Assembly: GCF_013410065.1 (NCBI RefSeq)
Contig: NZ_JACCCW010000002.1
Span: forward strand, 1,915,518-1,979,517
Reading direction: 5' to 3'
DNA from: Granulicella arctica
GTDB lineage: Bacteria > Acidobacteriota > Terriglobia > Terriglobales > Acidobacteriaceae
DNA length: 64,000 bases
Shown here: one piece after another, positions 1 through 8,397 of the stretch
Layout: each line of letters begins with the position of its first letter
How positions within the stretch are numbered: the first letter of the stretch is position 1
Made by a program: the position numbers and the translations under genes
Notes under the pieces: generated by a model
Seen by the model: only the letters and a program-made list of their open reading frames with translations
What the model was told of the DNA's origin: nothing
The model's database searches: none

Positions 1-553
1 ATCCAATATCGTCCGTGCCGACATACCCCAGCACCTGCGCCGCCAGATCACCGTTCGGATAGAACCGCTTGAACTCCTTCTGAAAATAAACGCCCTTCAG
101 ATTCAGCTCGCGCACCCGGCTCACCGTCTCCGGATCAAGCTTACGCGCCACCCACGCAAAGCCGTGCGACGCATTGAACCGCGCCATCATCTGCTGCTTC
201 GACGTAAAGTTATCCGCCGGGTCCGCATGAACAATACGCGACAGCAGCTCCGCCGTCATCTCCTTGTTATCGCCCAGCTCCGACGGCACCGCATACACGC
301 TGTCCACCGACACCGTCATCGCCAGCTCACGCAGATTGCGGTCGTACAAAACCCCGCGCCGCGGAGCAACCTCAAACCCGCTCTGCTGCTGCAACGCCGC
401 TACATGCTGATAGTGCCCATGACGGATCACCTGCAACCACGTCAGCCGCAACCCGATAATTACCGTCCAGGCGCAAAAAAACAGCGCCACATAGGCGAAG
501 CGGATCCTCCGTATCGGAGCGGTCAACGTCTGCCGTGGTGGCGCCTGATTCAT
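1..553 (-). CDS. ftsI: Penicillin-binding protein FtsI/PBP2 type, N-terminal part
   Basis: Class B penicillin-binding protein, a septal peptidoglycan transpeptidase. Only the first 184 codons are present; the gene continues past the left edge. The start ATG is at 553. A short cytoplasmic tail is followed by one membrane anchor (about residues 18-40, RFAYVALFFCAWTVIIGL), then the start of the PBP dimerisation domain with the motif RRGVLYDRN near residue 69. The transpeptidase domain lies outside the window. It follows ftsL by 46 bases in the same direction, the usual order of a division and cell wall cluster. FtsI versus a spore or elongation PBP2 cannot be decided from the fragment alone; the context favours FtsI. 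Confidence 0.88.
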   Translation of the reverse strand, partial: MNQAPPRQTLTAPIRRIRFAYVALFFCAWTVIIGLRLTWLQVIRHGHYQHVAALQQQSGFEVAPRRGVLYDRNLRELAMTVSVDSVYAVPSELGDNKEMTAELLSRIVHADPADNFTSKQQMMARFNASHGFAWVARKLDPETVSRVRELNLKGVYFQKEFKRFYPNGDLAAQVLGYVGTDDIG

Positions 554-599
554 GTCGATTCCTGCTGTTTCTTCTTGTAACTTAAGTTGTTACATATCG

Positions 600-1127
600 T
601 TAGTAAGCATTCAAAGCAGGAGTGGAAGCCTGTGCCAGCACCGGAGCATTCGCATCGCTACCATCCGGACGAACCACTTGTCCCGGCTGCGGCTCATCGA
701 GACCAAGCTGCTTCGCAATCCGGTCGATTCTTCCCGGATCCGTCAACTGCGCCTCGCTCAGACGAAGCTCGCGGTTCTGCTCCCGCATCTGCTCCACCTG
801 CACCTTCTGCGCCTCGACGTGATACCCCACCTCGATCGCCGCAAAGTGCTGCCACACATACACCATCACCAGCAGAAACAGAACACTCATCGCCATCGTG
901 AAGCTGCGCATCTCGCGCTGCCGCTCCGGATCATTCGCCTTCACAATGCGGCTATTATCGATATGCTTCGCAAAGAACACCTCGAGCGCCGGTCCACGCC
1001 GCGCCTTGCGCTGCTCTTCGAACAGGCGGTGATTCCGCTCCGCCAGCGTCTCCGTACGGCTGCGCGCCCCACGCGAGCTCCCCGCCTGCCCCGCCATTAC
1101 TCCCGCACCTATCGCCATCGTCGCCAT
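600..1127 (-). CDS. ftsL: FtsL-like cell division protein
   Basis: Bitopic membrane protein, 175 residues. A basic cytoplasmic N-terminus is followed by one transmembrane segment (about 76-96) and a heptad-rich coiled coil (about 100-130) that ends in DPGRIDRIAKQLGL, typical of FtsL/DivIC septum-formation proteins. FtsL recruits the FtsW/FtsI synthase with FtsB. The start ATG at 1127 has an AGGAG about nine bases upstream. It sits between rsmH and ftsI, where ftsL is expected. A possible structured leader RNA lies upstream at 1199-1289. Confidence 0.82.
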   Translation of the reverse strand: MATMAIGAGVMAGQAGSSRGARSRTETLAERNHRLFEEQRKARRGPALEVFFAKHIDNSRIVKANDPERQREMRSFTMAMSVLFLLVMVYVWQHFAAIEVGYHVEAQKVQVEQMREQNRELRLSEAQLTDPGRIDRIAKQLGLDEPQPGQVVRPDGSDANAPVLAQASTPALNAY

Positions 1128-1198
1128 CGTTTTGCTCCTGTCGCCCGTTGCCCTCGAACCCTCAACCCCAAAGAAACCTATCTACCTTCCCTCAAATA

Positions 1199-1289
1199 CG
1201 ATCGGACCGGGATCGCTATGGGGGAAGGGACTTTGTCGTACTGAGTTGTCTTTCGCCTGAAAGAAGGTGGGACAACCCCGGCCCGATCG
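1199..1289 (-). ncRNA. Candidate structured leader RNA between rsmH and ftsL
   Basis: The 202-base gap between rsmH and ftsL holds nested inverted repeats. The outer arms CGATCGGACCGGG (1199-1211) and CCCGGCCCGATCG (1277-1289) pair over 13 positions with one GU-compatible mismatch. Immediately inside are GTTGT/ACAAC arms, and inside those a CTTTC-GCCT-GAAAG hairpin (about 1250-1263). In ftsL orientation this gives three stacked stems about 70 bases before the ftsL start. No U-tract follows, so it is not a simple terminator. I do not recognise a known riboswitch consensus; the function is unknown. Confidence 0.4.
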
Positions 1290-1329
1290 CTTGTACGTCC
1301 AAACTTGATACTGCAACTGTTACAAATTC

Positions 1330-2226
1330 CTAAATCTTCTCTGCCGCCCGCATCTTCGCGCTTCTCGATCGCGGATTTCGCATCGACTCCTGCTCCTCCG
1401 CGACGACCGGCTTCTTCGTCAAAACCTCATACACCTTGCTCCGGCCAGCCTCACGGAACGCATCCTTTACCAGCCGGTCCTCCAACGAATGAAAGCTGAT
1501 CAACACCAACCTCCCTCCCGGCTTCAACAGAGACGGCGCGCTCTCCAGCAGCGACTCAATCTCTCCCAACTCGTTATTCACTCGAATTCGAAGCGCCTGA
1601 AAGGTCTTCGTCGCCGGATGGATCTTATCCCCTTTCATTGCTGGGGCCGCGGCCGATATCACTTGAGCCAATTCCGCTGTCGTTGATATCGGCCGGGCCC
1701 TCACAATGGCTCTGGCGATTCTCCGCGATCTCCTTTCGTCTCCAAATTCGTAAATCAGATCGGCGAGTTCGTTTTCGTCTTCCTGATTTACCACTTGCTC
1801 GGCCGTCTCTCCACTGCGCGTATCCATCCGCATATCAAGTGGACCGTCGTGCCGAAAACTAAATCCTCTGTGCGCCTCGTCCAGCTGTAGACTGCTGACT
1901 CCGAAGTCCGCCAGCAACCCATCCAGGCTTCCCGGCTTGATCTCGCTGGCCGCCTCGGAGAACGCCCGGGGCACATACACCACCTTCGGCATCGCCTCTC
2001 CCAACTCGACCTTCACCTCGTCGAGCCTTGCCTTCGCCAGCTCCATCGCCTGCGGGTCGCGGTCAAAGCAGATCAGCTTGCCCGCTACTCCCAGCCTCCT
2101 CGCAATCGCCGAGGAGTGCCCCGCCAGACCCAGCGTCGCGTCTACCACCACGCCGCCCGGTCGCACATTCAAATACTCCAACGCCTCTTCTAAAAGAACC
2201 GGCACATGTTGCGTCTTCTGCACCAC
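1330..2226 (-). CDS. rsmH: 16S rRNA (cytosine-1402-N4)-methyltransferase RsmH
   Basis: SAM-dependent methyltransferase of the MraW family, 298 residues from the chosen start, close to the usual 300-315. The family N-terminus HVPVLLEEAL is followed by the SAM-binding motif VVDATLGLAGHSSAI; DFGVSSLQLD and the C-terminal SFHSLEDR are also typical. I chose the GTG at 2226 because AGGGAG lies six bases before it and because the protein then begins just before the conserved HVPVL. A longer frame from a GTG at 2322 would overlap mraZ by 41 bases and add 32 non-conserved residues. It lies downstream of mraZ. Confidence 0.93.
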   Translation of the reverse strand: MVQKTQHVPVLLEEALEYLNVRPGGVVVDATLGLAGHSSAIARRLGVAGKLICFDRDPQAMELAKARLDEVKVELGEAMPKVVYVPRAFSEAASEIKPGSLDGLLADFGVSSLQLDEAHRGFSFRHDGPLDMRMDTRSGETAEQVVNQEDENELADLIYEFGDERRSRRIARAIVRARPISTTAELAQVISAAAPAMKGDKIHPATKTFQALRIRVNNELGEIESLLESAPSLLKPGGRLVLISFHSLEDRLVKDAFREAGRSKVYEVLTKKPVVAEEQESMRNPRSRSAKMRAAEKI

Positions 2227-2281
2227 GCGCTCTCCCTGAGGAGTAAACCCTGCCGCCTTAAAACCAGACTCTTCCAAACCT

Positions 2282-2719
2282 CTACAGCCCAAACTCTGAA
2301 AGCGCCATCTGCTCCGCTTCACTCATCGGAGCCAGCTCCGCCTTGAATCCTTCATGGTTCGCGACCTCCAGGTACGTCTGCATCCCAAAGACCACCACCT
2401 CGCCCGCCACCTTGGCCGACTCCCGCAGTAGAGGATGAATCACCAACCGCCCCTGCCCATCCATCTCCGCCGACTGCCCCCAATAACTCGTCAACTCCAG
2501 AAACCGCTTGCGAAGAGGATTCATCGACGGAATCGCCGCAATCTTCGCCTCAATCTTCTCCCACTCCTGCAACGGGTAGATCTCCGCCCGCTTCCCATCC
2601 TTACTCGTGATGTAAAACTCGTTCGACCGGTAGACCTCATCCACGCGGTGCTTGTACGCCGCCGGCAGCTTCAGCCGGCCCTTCTCGTCCACGCGCGTCG
2701 GATGATTTCCACGAAACAT
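2282..2719 (-). CDS. mraZ: Transcriptional regulator MraZ
   Basis: DNA-binding regulator of the division cluster, 145 residues, with two AbrB/SpoVT-type half-domains: GRLKLPAAYK near residue 15 and GRLVIHPLLRE near residue 90. It begins MFRGNHPTRVDEKGR, the standard MraZ N-terminus. In E. coli MraZ binds direct repeats in its own promoter and controls the downstream cluster. A GAGG ribosome site lies five bases before the ATG. Two AAGTGG boxes ten bases apart lie about 100 bases upstream (2816-2831) and are good candidates for its own binding site. Confidence 0.95.
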   Translation of the reverse strand: MFRGNHPTRVDEKGRLKLPAAYKHRVDEVYRSNEFYITSKDGKRAEIYPLQEWEKIEAKIAAIPSMNPLRKRFLELTSYWGQSAEMDGQGRLVIHPLLRESAKVAGEVVVFGMQTYLEVANHEGFKAELAPMSEAEQMALSEFGL

Positions 2720-3037
2720 AACAACCTCGGTACTAAGTTCGGTTCAGCAGCCCCTCAATCTTGCCCTCTTGAGCTAAACTTCAGGCAGTTCTTGAGCTAT
2801 TTGGTCCGCTACACTCCACTTTAGACCACTTCTGAAACCAATAGTCCTACACCGACCCTCCCCTGTAAAGGAAAAAAATCGCCTACCGCTTAGATTTTCC
2901 GTGGAGGAAATGTGGAAATCTCTTCAGATAGGGCAAAATGTCGCCACCACCACAACATCTAGTGTTAGCCGCTTTGGTTCAACCTACTTGTCCCAAACTG
3001 GGAATTTCTGGTATGGCAAATAAAAAGCGAAAGTCGG
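2720..3037. other. Intergenic region upstream of mraZ
   Basis: No gene is visible. Besides the AAGTGG boxes it holds a 10-base direct repeat, TCTTGAGCTA at 2767-2776 and 2790-2799 (23-base period), and an imperfect inverted repeat AGATTTTCC/GGAAATCT (2892-2921). These lie in what should be the mraZ promoter region; no clear -35/-10 pair stands out. Confidence 0.5.
2816..2831 (-). promoter_or_regulatory. MraZ-box-like direct repeats
   Basis: On the minus strand two AAGTGG hexamers occur with an exact 10-base period (CCACTT on the plus strand at 2816-2821 and 2826-2831). A weaker third copy lies one period closer to the gene. The spacing matches the one-turn repeats bound by MraZ in other bacteria. 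The site is 97-112 bases before the mraZ start, so autoregulation is likely. Confidence 0.55.
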
Positions 3038-3583
3038 CTATTCCTGCAAAACCGCCGCCTGCTTCTTCCGTTGCAGCAGCCATATCAGATACCCTAGCAC
3101 CGCCAGGTTGATCAACAGCAGCCCCAGCCGAAACCAATCCGGCCGCCGCACCAGCTCATACAGCTCCCACGGCAGAAACGAGATCGTCAGAATCAGCGTC
3201 AGGTACTCCGCCCACACCTTTTCCAGCAGCAGGCCGATCCCCTCCGTCAACGCCATCCCCGAGTACGCAAACGTCGCAAACCCGATCTGCCTCAGCCGAT
3301 GCGTATCGATCAGATCCACCTTGTCCAGCAGCAGCGAGACAAACCGGCTCTCGGGGTCGAACTTCAACGCTGTCGCCAGCCGCATCACCTCATCCCCCAG
3401 ATCTTTATGCAGCAGATGGATCGCGCCGATGCCCAAACAGAAGAACAGCAGCGACTTGCCCAGCTTGAACAATCCGATCAGCAGCAACCCGCGATCGTGT
3501 ACACCATGGTGCTTCACTGAGGAACACTCTCCCATTTCTTCATCAGCTAGCGGTCTGTCGACTATCTGAGATTCCCCATTCAT
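3038..3583 (-). CDS. DUF2127 family membrane protein
   Basis: Inner-membrane protein of 181 residues. The sequence LLIGLFKLGKSLLFFCLGIG near residue 34, the downstream HLLHKDLGDE, and three further hydrophobic segments (about 95-115, 125-145, 155-172) match the DUF2127 pattern. The C-terminus is basic (LLQRKKQ). The family function is not known. The start ATG at 3583 has a GAGAG four bases upstream. It is a single gene between the mraZ promoter region and the fasciclin gene. Confidence 0.75.
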   Translation of the reverse strand: MNGESQIVDRPLADEEMGECSSVKHHGVHDRGLLLIGLFKLGKSLLFFCLGIGAIHLLHKDLGDEVMRLATALKFDPESRFVSLLLDKVDLIDTHRLRQIGFATFAYSGMALTEGIGLLLEKVWAEYLTLILTISFLPWELYELVRRPDWFRLGLLLINLAVLGYLIWLLQRKKQAAVLQE

Positions 3584-3837
3584 TAACTCTCAGTTGACGA
3601 GGAACCCGGCCAATTGTCAACGCCACACCATTTCTCCATCCCATCCACACATCCATAAAGGTTGTACCGACTATGCAACATCTACTCATTCAACCTCCGC
3701 AGAACAATTCTTCGCATCACACCGACAGAACACAATCCACTCTCGACCCTTCCGCGTAACTGATGTGGGCGCCCGAAACCACCGAGTTTTGCAACAAGTA
3801 CAAGATCCGGCACGAAGGAAGACAAAGGATAACCAAA

Positions 3838-4389
3838 ATGAAGAAGACCCTTCTCGCATCCCTGGCGATAGCAGCCCTCGCCATCACAACTCTTAGCGCC
3901 TCTGCGCAAAAGGACCCCGAGGTCGGCGGCGCACCGATGTACCCCAGCAAGACAGTCGTCGAGAACGCCTCCACCGCTCCGAACCTCACCACCCTCGTCG
4001 CCGCAGTCAAGGCTGGCGGCCTGGTCGAGACCCTCAGCGGCCCCGGTCCCTTCACCGTCTTCGCTCCCACCAATGACGCCTTCGCCAAGCTTCCCGCAGG
4101 CACCGTCGACAACCTCGTCAAGCCCGAGAACAAAGACACCCTCGTCAAGATCCTCACCTACCACGTCGTAGCCGGTAAGATCAGCTCCAAGCAGCTCGAG
4201 AAGATGATCAAGAAGGGCGGCGGCAAAGCCACCCTCAAGACCGTCCAGGGCGAAGACCTCACCGCCACCATGTCCGGCTCCTCCATCGTCCTCACCGACG
4301 CCAAGGGCGGCACCTCCACCATCACCACCGCGGACGTCTTCCAGTCCAACGGTGTAGCCCACGTCATCGACACCGTACTCATGCCCTAA
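3838..4389 (+). CDS. Secreted fasciclin (FAS1) domain protein
   Basis: Secreted protein of 183 residues with one FAS1 domain. The chosen start gives a clean signal peptide (MKKTLLASLAIAALAITTLSASAQ) after an AAAGGA ribosome site; a longer frame from 3763 adds 25 residues that would spoil it. The domain carries the two FAS1 motifs, FTVFAPTNDAFAKLP and the terminal NGVAHVIDTVLMP with its H-x-ID core. FAS1 domains act in adhesion or extracellular binding. It is followed closely by a strong terminator. Confidence 0.88.
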   Translation: MKKTLLASLAIAALAITTLSASAQKDPEVGGAPMYPSKTVVENASTAPNLTTLVAAVKAGGLVETLSGPGPFTVFAPTNDAFAKLPAGTVDNLVKPENKDTLVKILTYHVVAGKISSKQLEKMIKKGGGKATLKTVQGEDLTATMSGSSIVLTDAKGGTSTITTADVFQSNGVAHVIDTVLMP

Positions 4390-4406
4390 TCTCAACACGC
4401 AACAAA

Positions 4407-4435
4407 GCAAAGGCGCCTCATCGAGGCGCCTTTGC
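4407..4435 (+). terminator. Hairpin terminator after the fasciclin gene
   Basis: A perfect 13-base-pair stem, GCAAAGGCGCCTC / GAGGCGCCTTTGC, with a 3-base loop begins 18 bases after the fasciclin stop codon. The 3-prime arm carries TTT but no longer U-tract follows. Placement supports termination. Confidence 0.7.
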
Positions 4436-4520
4436 ACTTAGTCCCTGTTCTTTAGCCATCCAAAAAACTTTGTCATCCTTCCGCGCAGCGGGAGGATCCG
4501 CTTTAGCTCTTCATCCCCAC

Positions 4521-4646
4521 CCAAAACACTGTCATCCTGAGCGGAGCAAAGCCGAAGGACCTGCGGTTGCAGTTGTTGTTGCTCTTCCTCCCACCCATCC
4601 CAAAACACTGTCATCCTGAGCGGAGCAAAGCCGAAGGACCTGCATT
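4521..4646 (+). repeat. Dispersed repeat, two near-identical copies
   Basis: Two copies of the element CCAAAACACTGTCATCCTGA, continuing GCGGAGCAAAGCCGAAGGACCTGC, lie 79 bases apart (cores at 4531 and 4610). They share the core GTCATCCTGAGCG...GAAGGACC with the other copies at 8159, 8228, 8309, 8992, 9069, 22874, 23003, 49265, 55059, 55119, 56347, 56468 and 58622. They lie downstream of both flanking genes. A related degenerate copy begins at 4472. Confidence 0.8.
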
Positions 4647-4677
4647 GGCCTTTGCAGTTGCCGTTGCTTGTTCTTCC

Positions 4678-6573
4678 CTACCGCACCACCATCCGCCGAG
4701 CCCCCAACGCCACCAAATACGGCCGAGCCTTCTCAAGCGCCGCCTCAGCAGTCAGCCCGTACTTCTCCCGCAGAGACTCCACCTTCCCATGCTCGATAAA
4801 CGCATCCGGCCAGCCCACCCGCACCACCGGAACATCGATCTCCAGATCGTTCAGAGTCTCCAGCACCGCCGACCCAAACCCACCAGCCAGCACATGATCC
4901 TCCAGCGTCACCACCAGACCACACTTGCTCCCAAACGAACCAACACAAGCCCGATCCACCGGCTTCGCAAACCGCGGATTGATCACCGCCGCCGCAACTC
5001 CCTCGCGCTCCAGCATAGCCGCCAGCCGCTTTGCCTCCGGCAACATCGCCCCAAGACCAAAGATCGCCACCTCCGCATGCTCAGGCTCCGAAATCACCTC
5101 AGCCTTCCCAATCTCCATCTCAACCGGCAGCGCCTTCACGGGAGTTCCCGGCCCCGTTCCACGCGGATACCGAATCGCACTCGGCCCCTCATGCAACATC
5201 GCCGTATACATCATGTCCGCCAGCTCATCCTCATCCTTCGGAACCATGTGGATCAGGTTCGGCACGCTCCGCAGATAGCTGATGTCGAACAGCCCATGAT
5301 GCGTCGGCCCATCGTCCCCGCTCAACCCGCCGCGGTCCATGCAGAACACCACCGGCAGGTTCTGCAAACACACGTCATGCACAATCTGATCGAACGCCCG
5401 CTGTAAAAACGTCGAGTAGATCGCGCAGAACGGCTTGTACCCCTTCGTCGCCATCCCCGCCGCAAAGATCACCGCATGCTCTTCAGCGATCCCCACATCG
5501 AAGTACCGCTTCGGATGCACCGGCCGGAACAGATCCAGCGCCGTTCCATTCGGCATCGCTGCCGTAATCGCCACCACCTTGTCGTTCATCGTCGCCAGCT
5601 TCGTCAGCGACTCCGCAAAGATCTCCGAGTACGTCTTCTGCCCCGCCGGCTTCGTCTCACCCGTCTCAGCGTTATACGGCCCAAGCCCATGGAACTTCTT
5701 CTGCATCGTTACCGCAGGCTCAAACCCCTTGCCCTTCTGCGTAATCGCGTGCAACACCACCGGCTTGTTCTGCGTCTTCAAAAACTTGAATGTCTCGATC
5801 AGCAGCGGCAGATTATGGCCATCCAAAGGCCCAAAGTAACTCAGCCCGAACTCCTCGAACAGCATGCCCGGACCAATCAACCCCTTCGCCGCCTCTTCCG
5901 CCTTGCGAGCCACATGCCGCACCGCCTTGCCACCAAACCGCTCCAGCAAACCAGCCGCCCGATCATGCAGGCTCGACACCGTAGGATTCGTCACAATCTT
6001 GTGGAAGTACTCCGCAATCGCCCCAACGTTCTTATCGATCGACCACGCATTGTCGTTCAGCACCACGATCAGCCGCTTCGTCTGCGACGCAATATTATTC
6101 AGCGCCTCAAACGAGATCCCATTCGTAAACGCCGCATCCCCCGCCAGCGCAACGATGTGCTCCTTGCCGCCCGACATATCCCGAGCGACCGCCATCCCCA
6201 GCGCCGCACTCAGCGCCGTACCGGCATGCCCTGCGCCATAGCTGTCATGCTCGCTCTCCGTCCGCAGCATAAAGCCGTTCAACCCGCCCGGCTGCCGAAT
6301 CGTATGAAACTGGCTCTCCCGCCCCGTCAGCAGCTTGTGCACATACGCCTGATGGCTCACATCAAAGACAAAGCTGTCCGTCGGCGTATCGAACACATAG
6401 TGCATCGCAATCGTCAGCTCCACCACGCCCAGGTTCGGCCCAATGTGCCCGCCCGTCTTCGCTACGCCAACAATCAACCGCTGCCGAATCTCCTCGGCCA
6501 GAACCGTCAGCTCATCCATCGACAGCTTCTTCAAATCAGCCGGAGAGTGAATTGTTTCAAGAATGTTGCTCAT
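4678..6573 (-). CDS. dxs: 1-deoxy-D-xylulose-5-phosphate synthase
   Basis: Thiamine-diphosphate enzyme that condenses pyruvate and glyceraldehyde 3-phosphate, the first step of the MEP isoprenoid pathway. The length of 631 residues is normal. Motifs include GHIGPNLGVVELT at the N-terminus, GAGHAGTALSAALGMA, the ThDP-binding GDAAFTNGISFEALNN, and the transketolase pyrimidine-domain segments FDVGIAEEHAVIFAAGMA and DRGGLSGDDGPTHHG. The C-terminal transketolase domain is complete. It is a single gene; its 3-prime end abuts the paired repeats at 4521-4646. Confidence 0.97.
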   Translation of the reverse strand: MSNILETIHSPADLKKLSMDELTVLAEEIRQRLIVGVAKTGGHIGPNLGVVELTIAMHYVFDTPTDSFVFDVSHQAYVHKLLTGRESQFHTIRQPGGLNGFMLRTESEHDSYGAGHAGTALSAALGMAVARDMSGGKEHIVALAGDAAFTNGISFEALNNIASQTKRLIVVLNDNAWSIDKNVGAIAEYFHKIVTNPTVSSLHDRAAGLLERFGGKAVRHVARKAEEAAKGLIGPGMLFEEFGLSYFGPLDGHNLPLLIETFKFLKTQNKPVVLHAITQKGKGFEPAVTMQKKFHGLGPYNAETGETKPAGQKTYSEIFAESLTKLATMNDKVVAITAAMPNGTALDLFRPVHPKRYFDVGIAEEHAVIFAAGMATKGYKPFCAIYSTFLQRAFDQIVHDVCLQNLPVVFCMDRGGLSGDDGPTHHGLFDISYLRSVPNLIHMVPKDEDELADMMYTAMLHEGPSAIRYPRGTGPGTPVKALPVEMEIGKAEVISEPEHAEVAIFGLGAMLPEAKRLAAMLEREGVAAAVINPRFAKPVDRACVGSFGSKCGLVVTLEDHVLAGGFGSAVLETLNDLEIDVPVVRVGWPDAFIEHGKVESLREKYGLTAEAALEKARPYLVALGARRMVVR

Positions 6574-6698
6574 TTCAACCTGTCCGCTACATCAAACTTA
6601 ATTGCCGCTCTTTCTTAGACGCAGCGCTACAAAAGATAACCACTAAGTATATCAAGCCCCCTTTTGCTTTTTTCCACCCCAAAAACACCCGCCTCACT

Positions 6699-8090
6699 TC
6701 ACTCCGCCATCCCCTCCACCACCACCGCACTCGGCAGCTCCGCCCCAAACTCACCCTCCCATCGAGCAACCACCGCACTCGCCAGGCAATTCCCCACCAC
6801 ATTCATCGTCGTCCGCCCCATATCCATCACCGCATCGATCCCCAGCATCACAAAGATCGGCTCCGAAGGCAGCCTCAGCGAAGCCGCCGCCGCCATCAGC
6901 ACCATCAGCGACGCCCGCGGCATCCCGCTCACGCCCTTGCTCGCCAGCATCAGCATCAACACCATGCCGATCTCCTCGCCCATACTCAAATGCATCCCCG
7001 CCGCCTGCACCACAAACATCGACGCCAGCGTTAGATACACCGCCGCCCCATCCATGTTGAAGCTGTACCCCGCCGGAATCACAAACGACACCACCTTCCG
7101 CGGAACCCCAAACGCCTCCATCACCTCCATCGCCCGCGGCAGCGCCGCCTCGCTCACACTCGTCGCAAACGCAAGCGACGCCGGCTCTGCCACCGCCTTA
7201 CAGAACCCCAGCACCGGTATCCGAAACAACAGCATCACCGGCCACAACACCAGCAACGCCAGCGCCACCAGAGCCCCGTAGTACGTCAGCACCAGCTTGC
7301 CCAGATTGACCAACACCCCCGCGCCCATCTGCCCCACCGTATACGCCAGCGCCGCCCCCACCGCCACCGGCGCAAGATACATCACAATGTTCGTGAACCC
7401 GAACATCACCTCACTCACACTCTCCGTCAGCCGCAGCACCGGAGCCCGCTTCGCCTCCGGCAGCATCGCAAGCGCAATCCCAAAAAACACCGCAAACACC
7501 GACACCTGAAGAATCTGCCCCTCATAAATCGACTTGATCAGATTCTCCGGAAACACGTGCAGCACAAAGTCCTGCCAATGCTGCGCCGGAGCCGAAGGCA
7601 AAGCCGCCACGCCCGCCGCCACCGGCAACGACAACCCCACCCCCGCCTTCGTCACATGGATCGCCACCAACCCAATCACCAGCGCCAGCGTAGTCACCAC
7701 CTCGAAGTACACGAGGCTCTTCCAAGCCATCCGCCCGACGCTCTTCATATCCCCATGCCCAGCGATCCCCGTAATCAGAGTCGCCAGAATCAGCGGAGCC
7801 ACAATCGTCTTGATCAGCCGCAGAAAGATGTCGCTCACCACCCTCAACTGCATCGCAAATCCCGGCGCGTCAAACCCGATCTCCGCCCCCGCCACCATCG
7901 CCACAAAGATCCACGGCGTCAGCGACCGTCGCCCCAACGCAAACCCACACAGCAACATCACCGCCACCCACCGCAGCAACACGCCAACCAGCCCATGCGC
8001 CCCATGCCCCACAACAGGCAGTGCAACGCCAACCGCCAGAGCAACCAGCGCTGCCCCGATCAAAACCCGTTCCCTCTGTATCTTCACCAT
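6699..8090 (-). CDS. Dicarboxylate/amino acid:cation symporter (DAACS family)
   Basis: Secondary transporter for C4-dicarboxylates or acidic amino acids, 463 residues, with about eight transmembrane segments and two re-entrant hairpins. Family landmarks are the serine-rich hairpin region SLAFATSVSEAALPRAME, the NMDG-type motif in GYSFNMDGAAVYLTLASMF and the C-terminal DMGRTTMNVVGNCLASAVVA. The ATG at 8090 was preferred over an in-frame GTG at 8114 because it begins with the basic MVKIQRERVL just before the first membrane helix. The exact substrate cannot be read from the sequence. Confidence 0.88.
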   Translation of the reverse strand: MVKIQRERVLIGAALVALAVGVALPVVGHGAHGLVGVLLRWVAVMLLCGFALGRRSLTPWIFVAMVAGAEIGFDAPGFAMQLRVVSDIFLRLIKTIVAPLILATLITGIAGHGDMKSVGRMAWKSLVYFEVVTTLALVIGLVAIHVTKAGVGLSLPVAAGVAALPSAPAQHWQDFVLHVFPENLIKSIYEGQILQVSVFAVFFGIALAMLPEAKRAPVLRLTESVSEVMFGFTNIVMYLAPVAVGAALAYTVGQMGAGVLVNLGKLVLTYYGALVALALLVLWPVMLLFRIPVLGFCKAVAEPASLAFATSVSEAALPRAMEVMEAFGVPRKVVSFVIPAGYSFNMDGAAVYLTLASMFVVQAAGMHLSMGEEIGMVLMLMLASKGVSGMPRASLMVLMAAAASLRLPSEPIFVMLGIDAVMDMGRTTMNVVGNCLASAVVARWEGEFGAELPSAVVVEGMAE

Positions 8091-8151
8091 TCCGCGAAGA
8101 ATACCAGCACCCACCCAAAACCACCCACCAGTCCTATCACCGAACTAACCC

Positions 8152-8350
8152 AAAAACTGTCATCCTGAGCGGAGTGCGAAGCACGCAGCCGAAGGACCTG
8201 CGGTTACACTTGCTGTTGCTTTTGCCGTCATCCTGAACGCAGTGAAGGACCCTGTATTTGTTTTGCAGTTGCAGTTGCCTGTTCTTATCCCACCCACCCA
8301 CAAAAACTGTCATCCTGAGCGGAGCGCAGCGTAGCCGAAGGACCTGCATT
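8152..8350 (+). repeat. Dispersed GTCATCCTGAGCG repeats, three copies
   Basis: Three copies lie at 8159, 8228 and 8309. The first and third end GAAGGACCTGC followed by TTG-rich sequence; the middle one is the shorter form ending GAAGGACCCTGTATTTG. Their middle parts differ (GTGCGAAGCACGCAGCC versus GCGCAGCGTAGCC), each able to form a small inverted repeat. Confidence 0.8.
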
Positions 8351-8397
8351 TGTTCTTGCCGTTGTTCTCGCTCATCCCCCACCAGTATCATCTCCCT

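Noticed and set aside
3682..4437. 251-codon minus-strand frame over the fasciclin gene
   Set aside because: It is the complement shadow of a gene with a clear signal peptide and FAS1 motifs on the plus strand.
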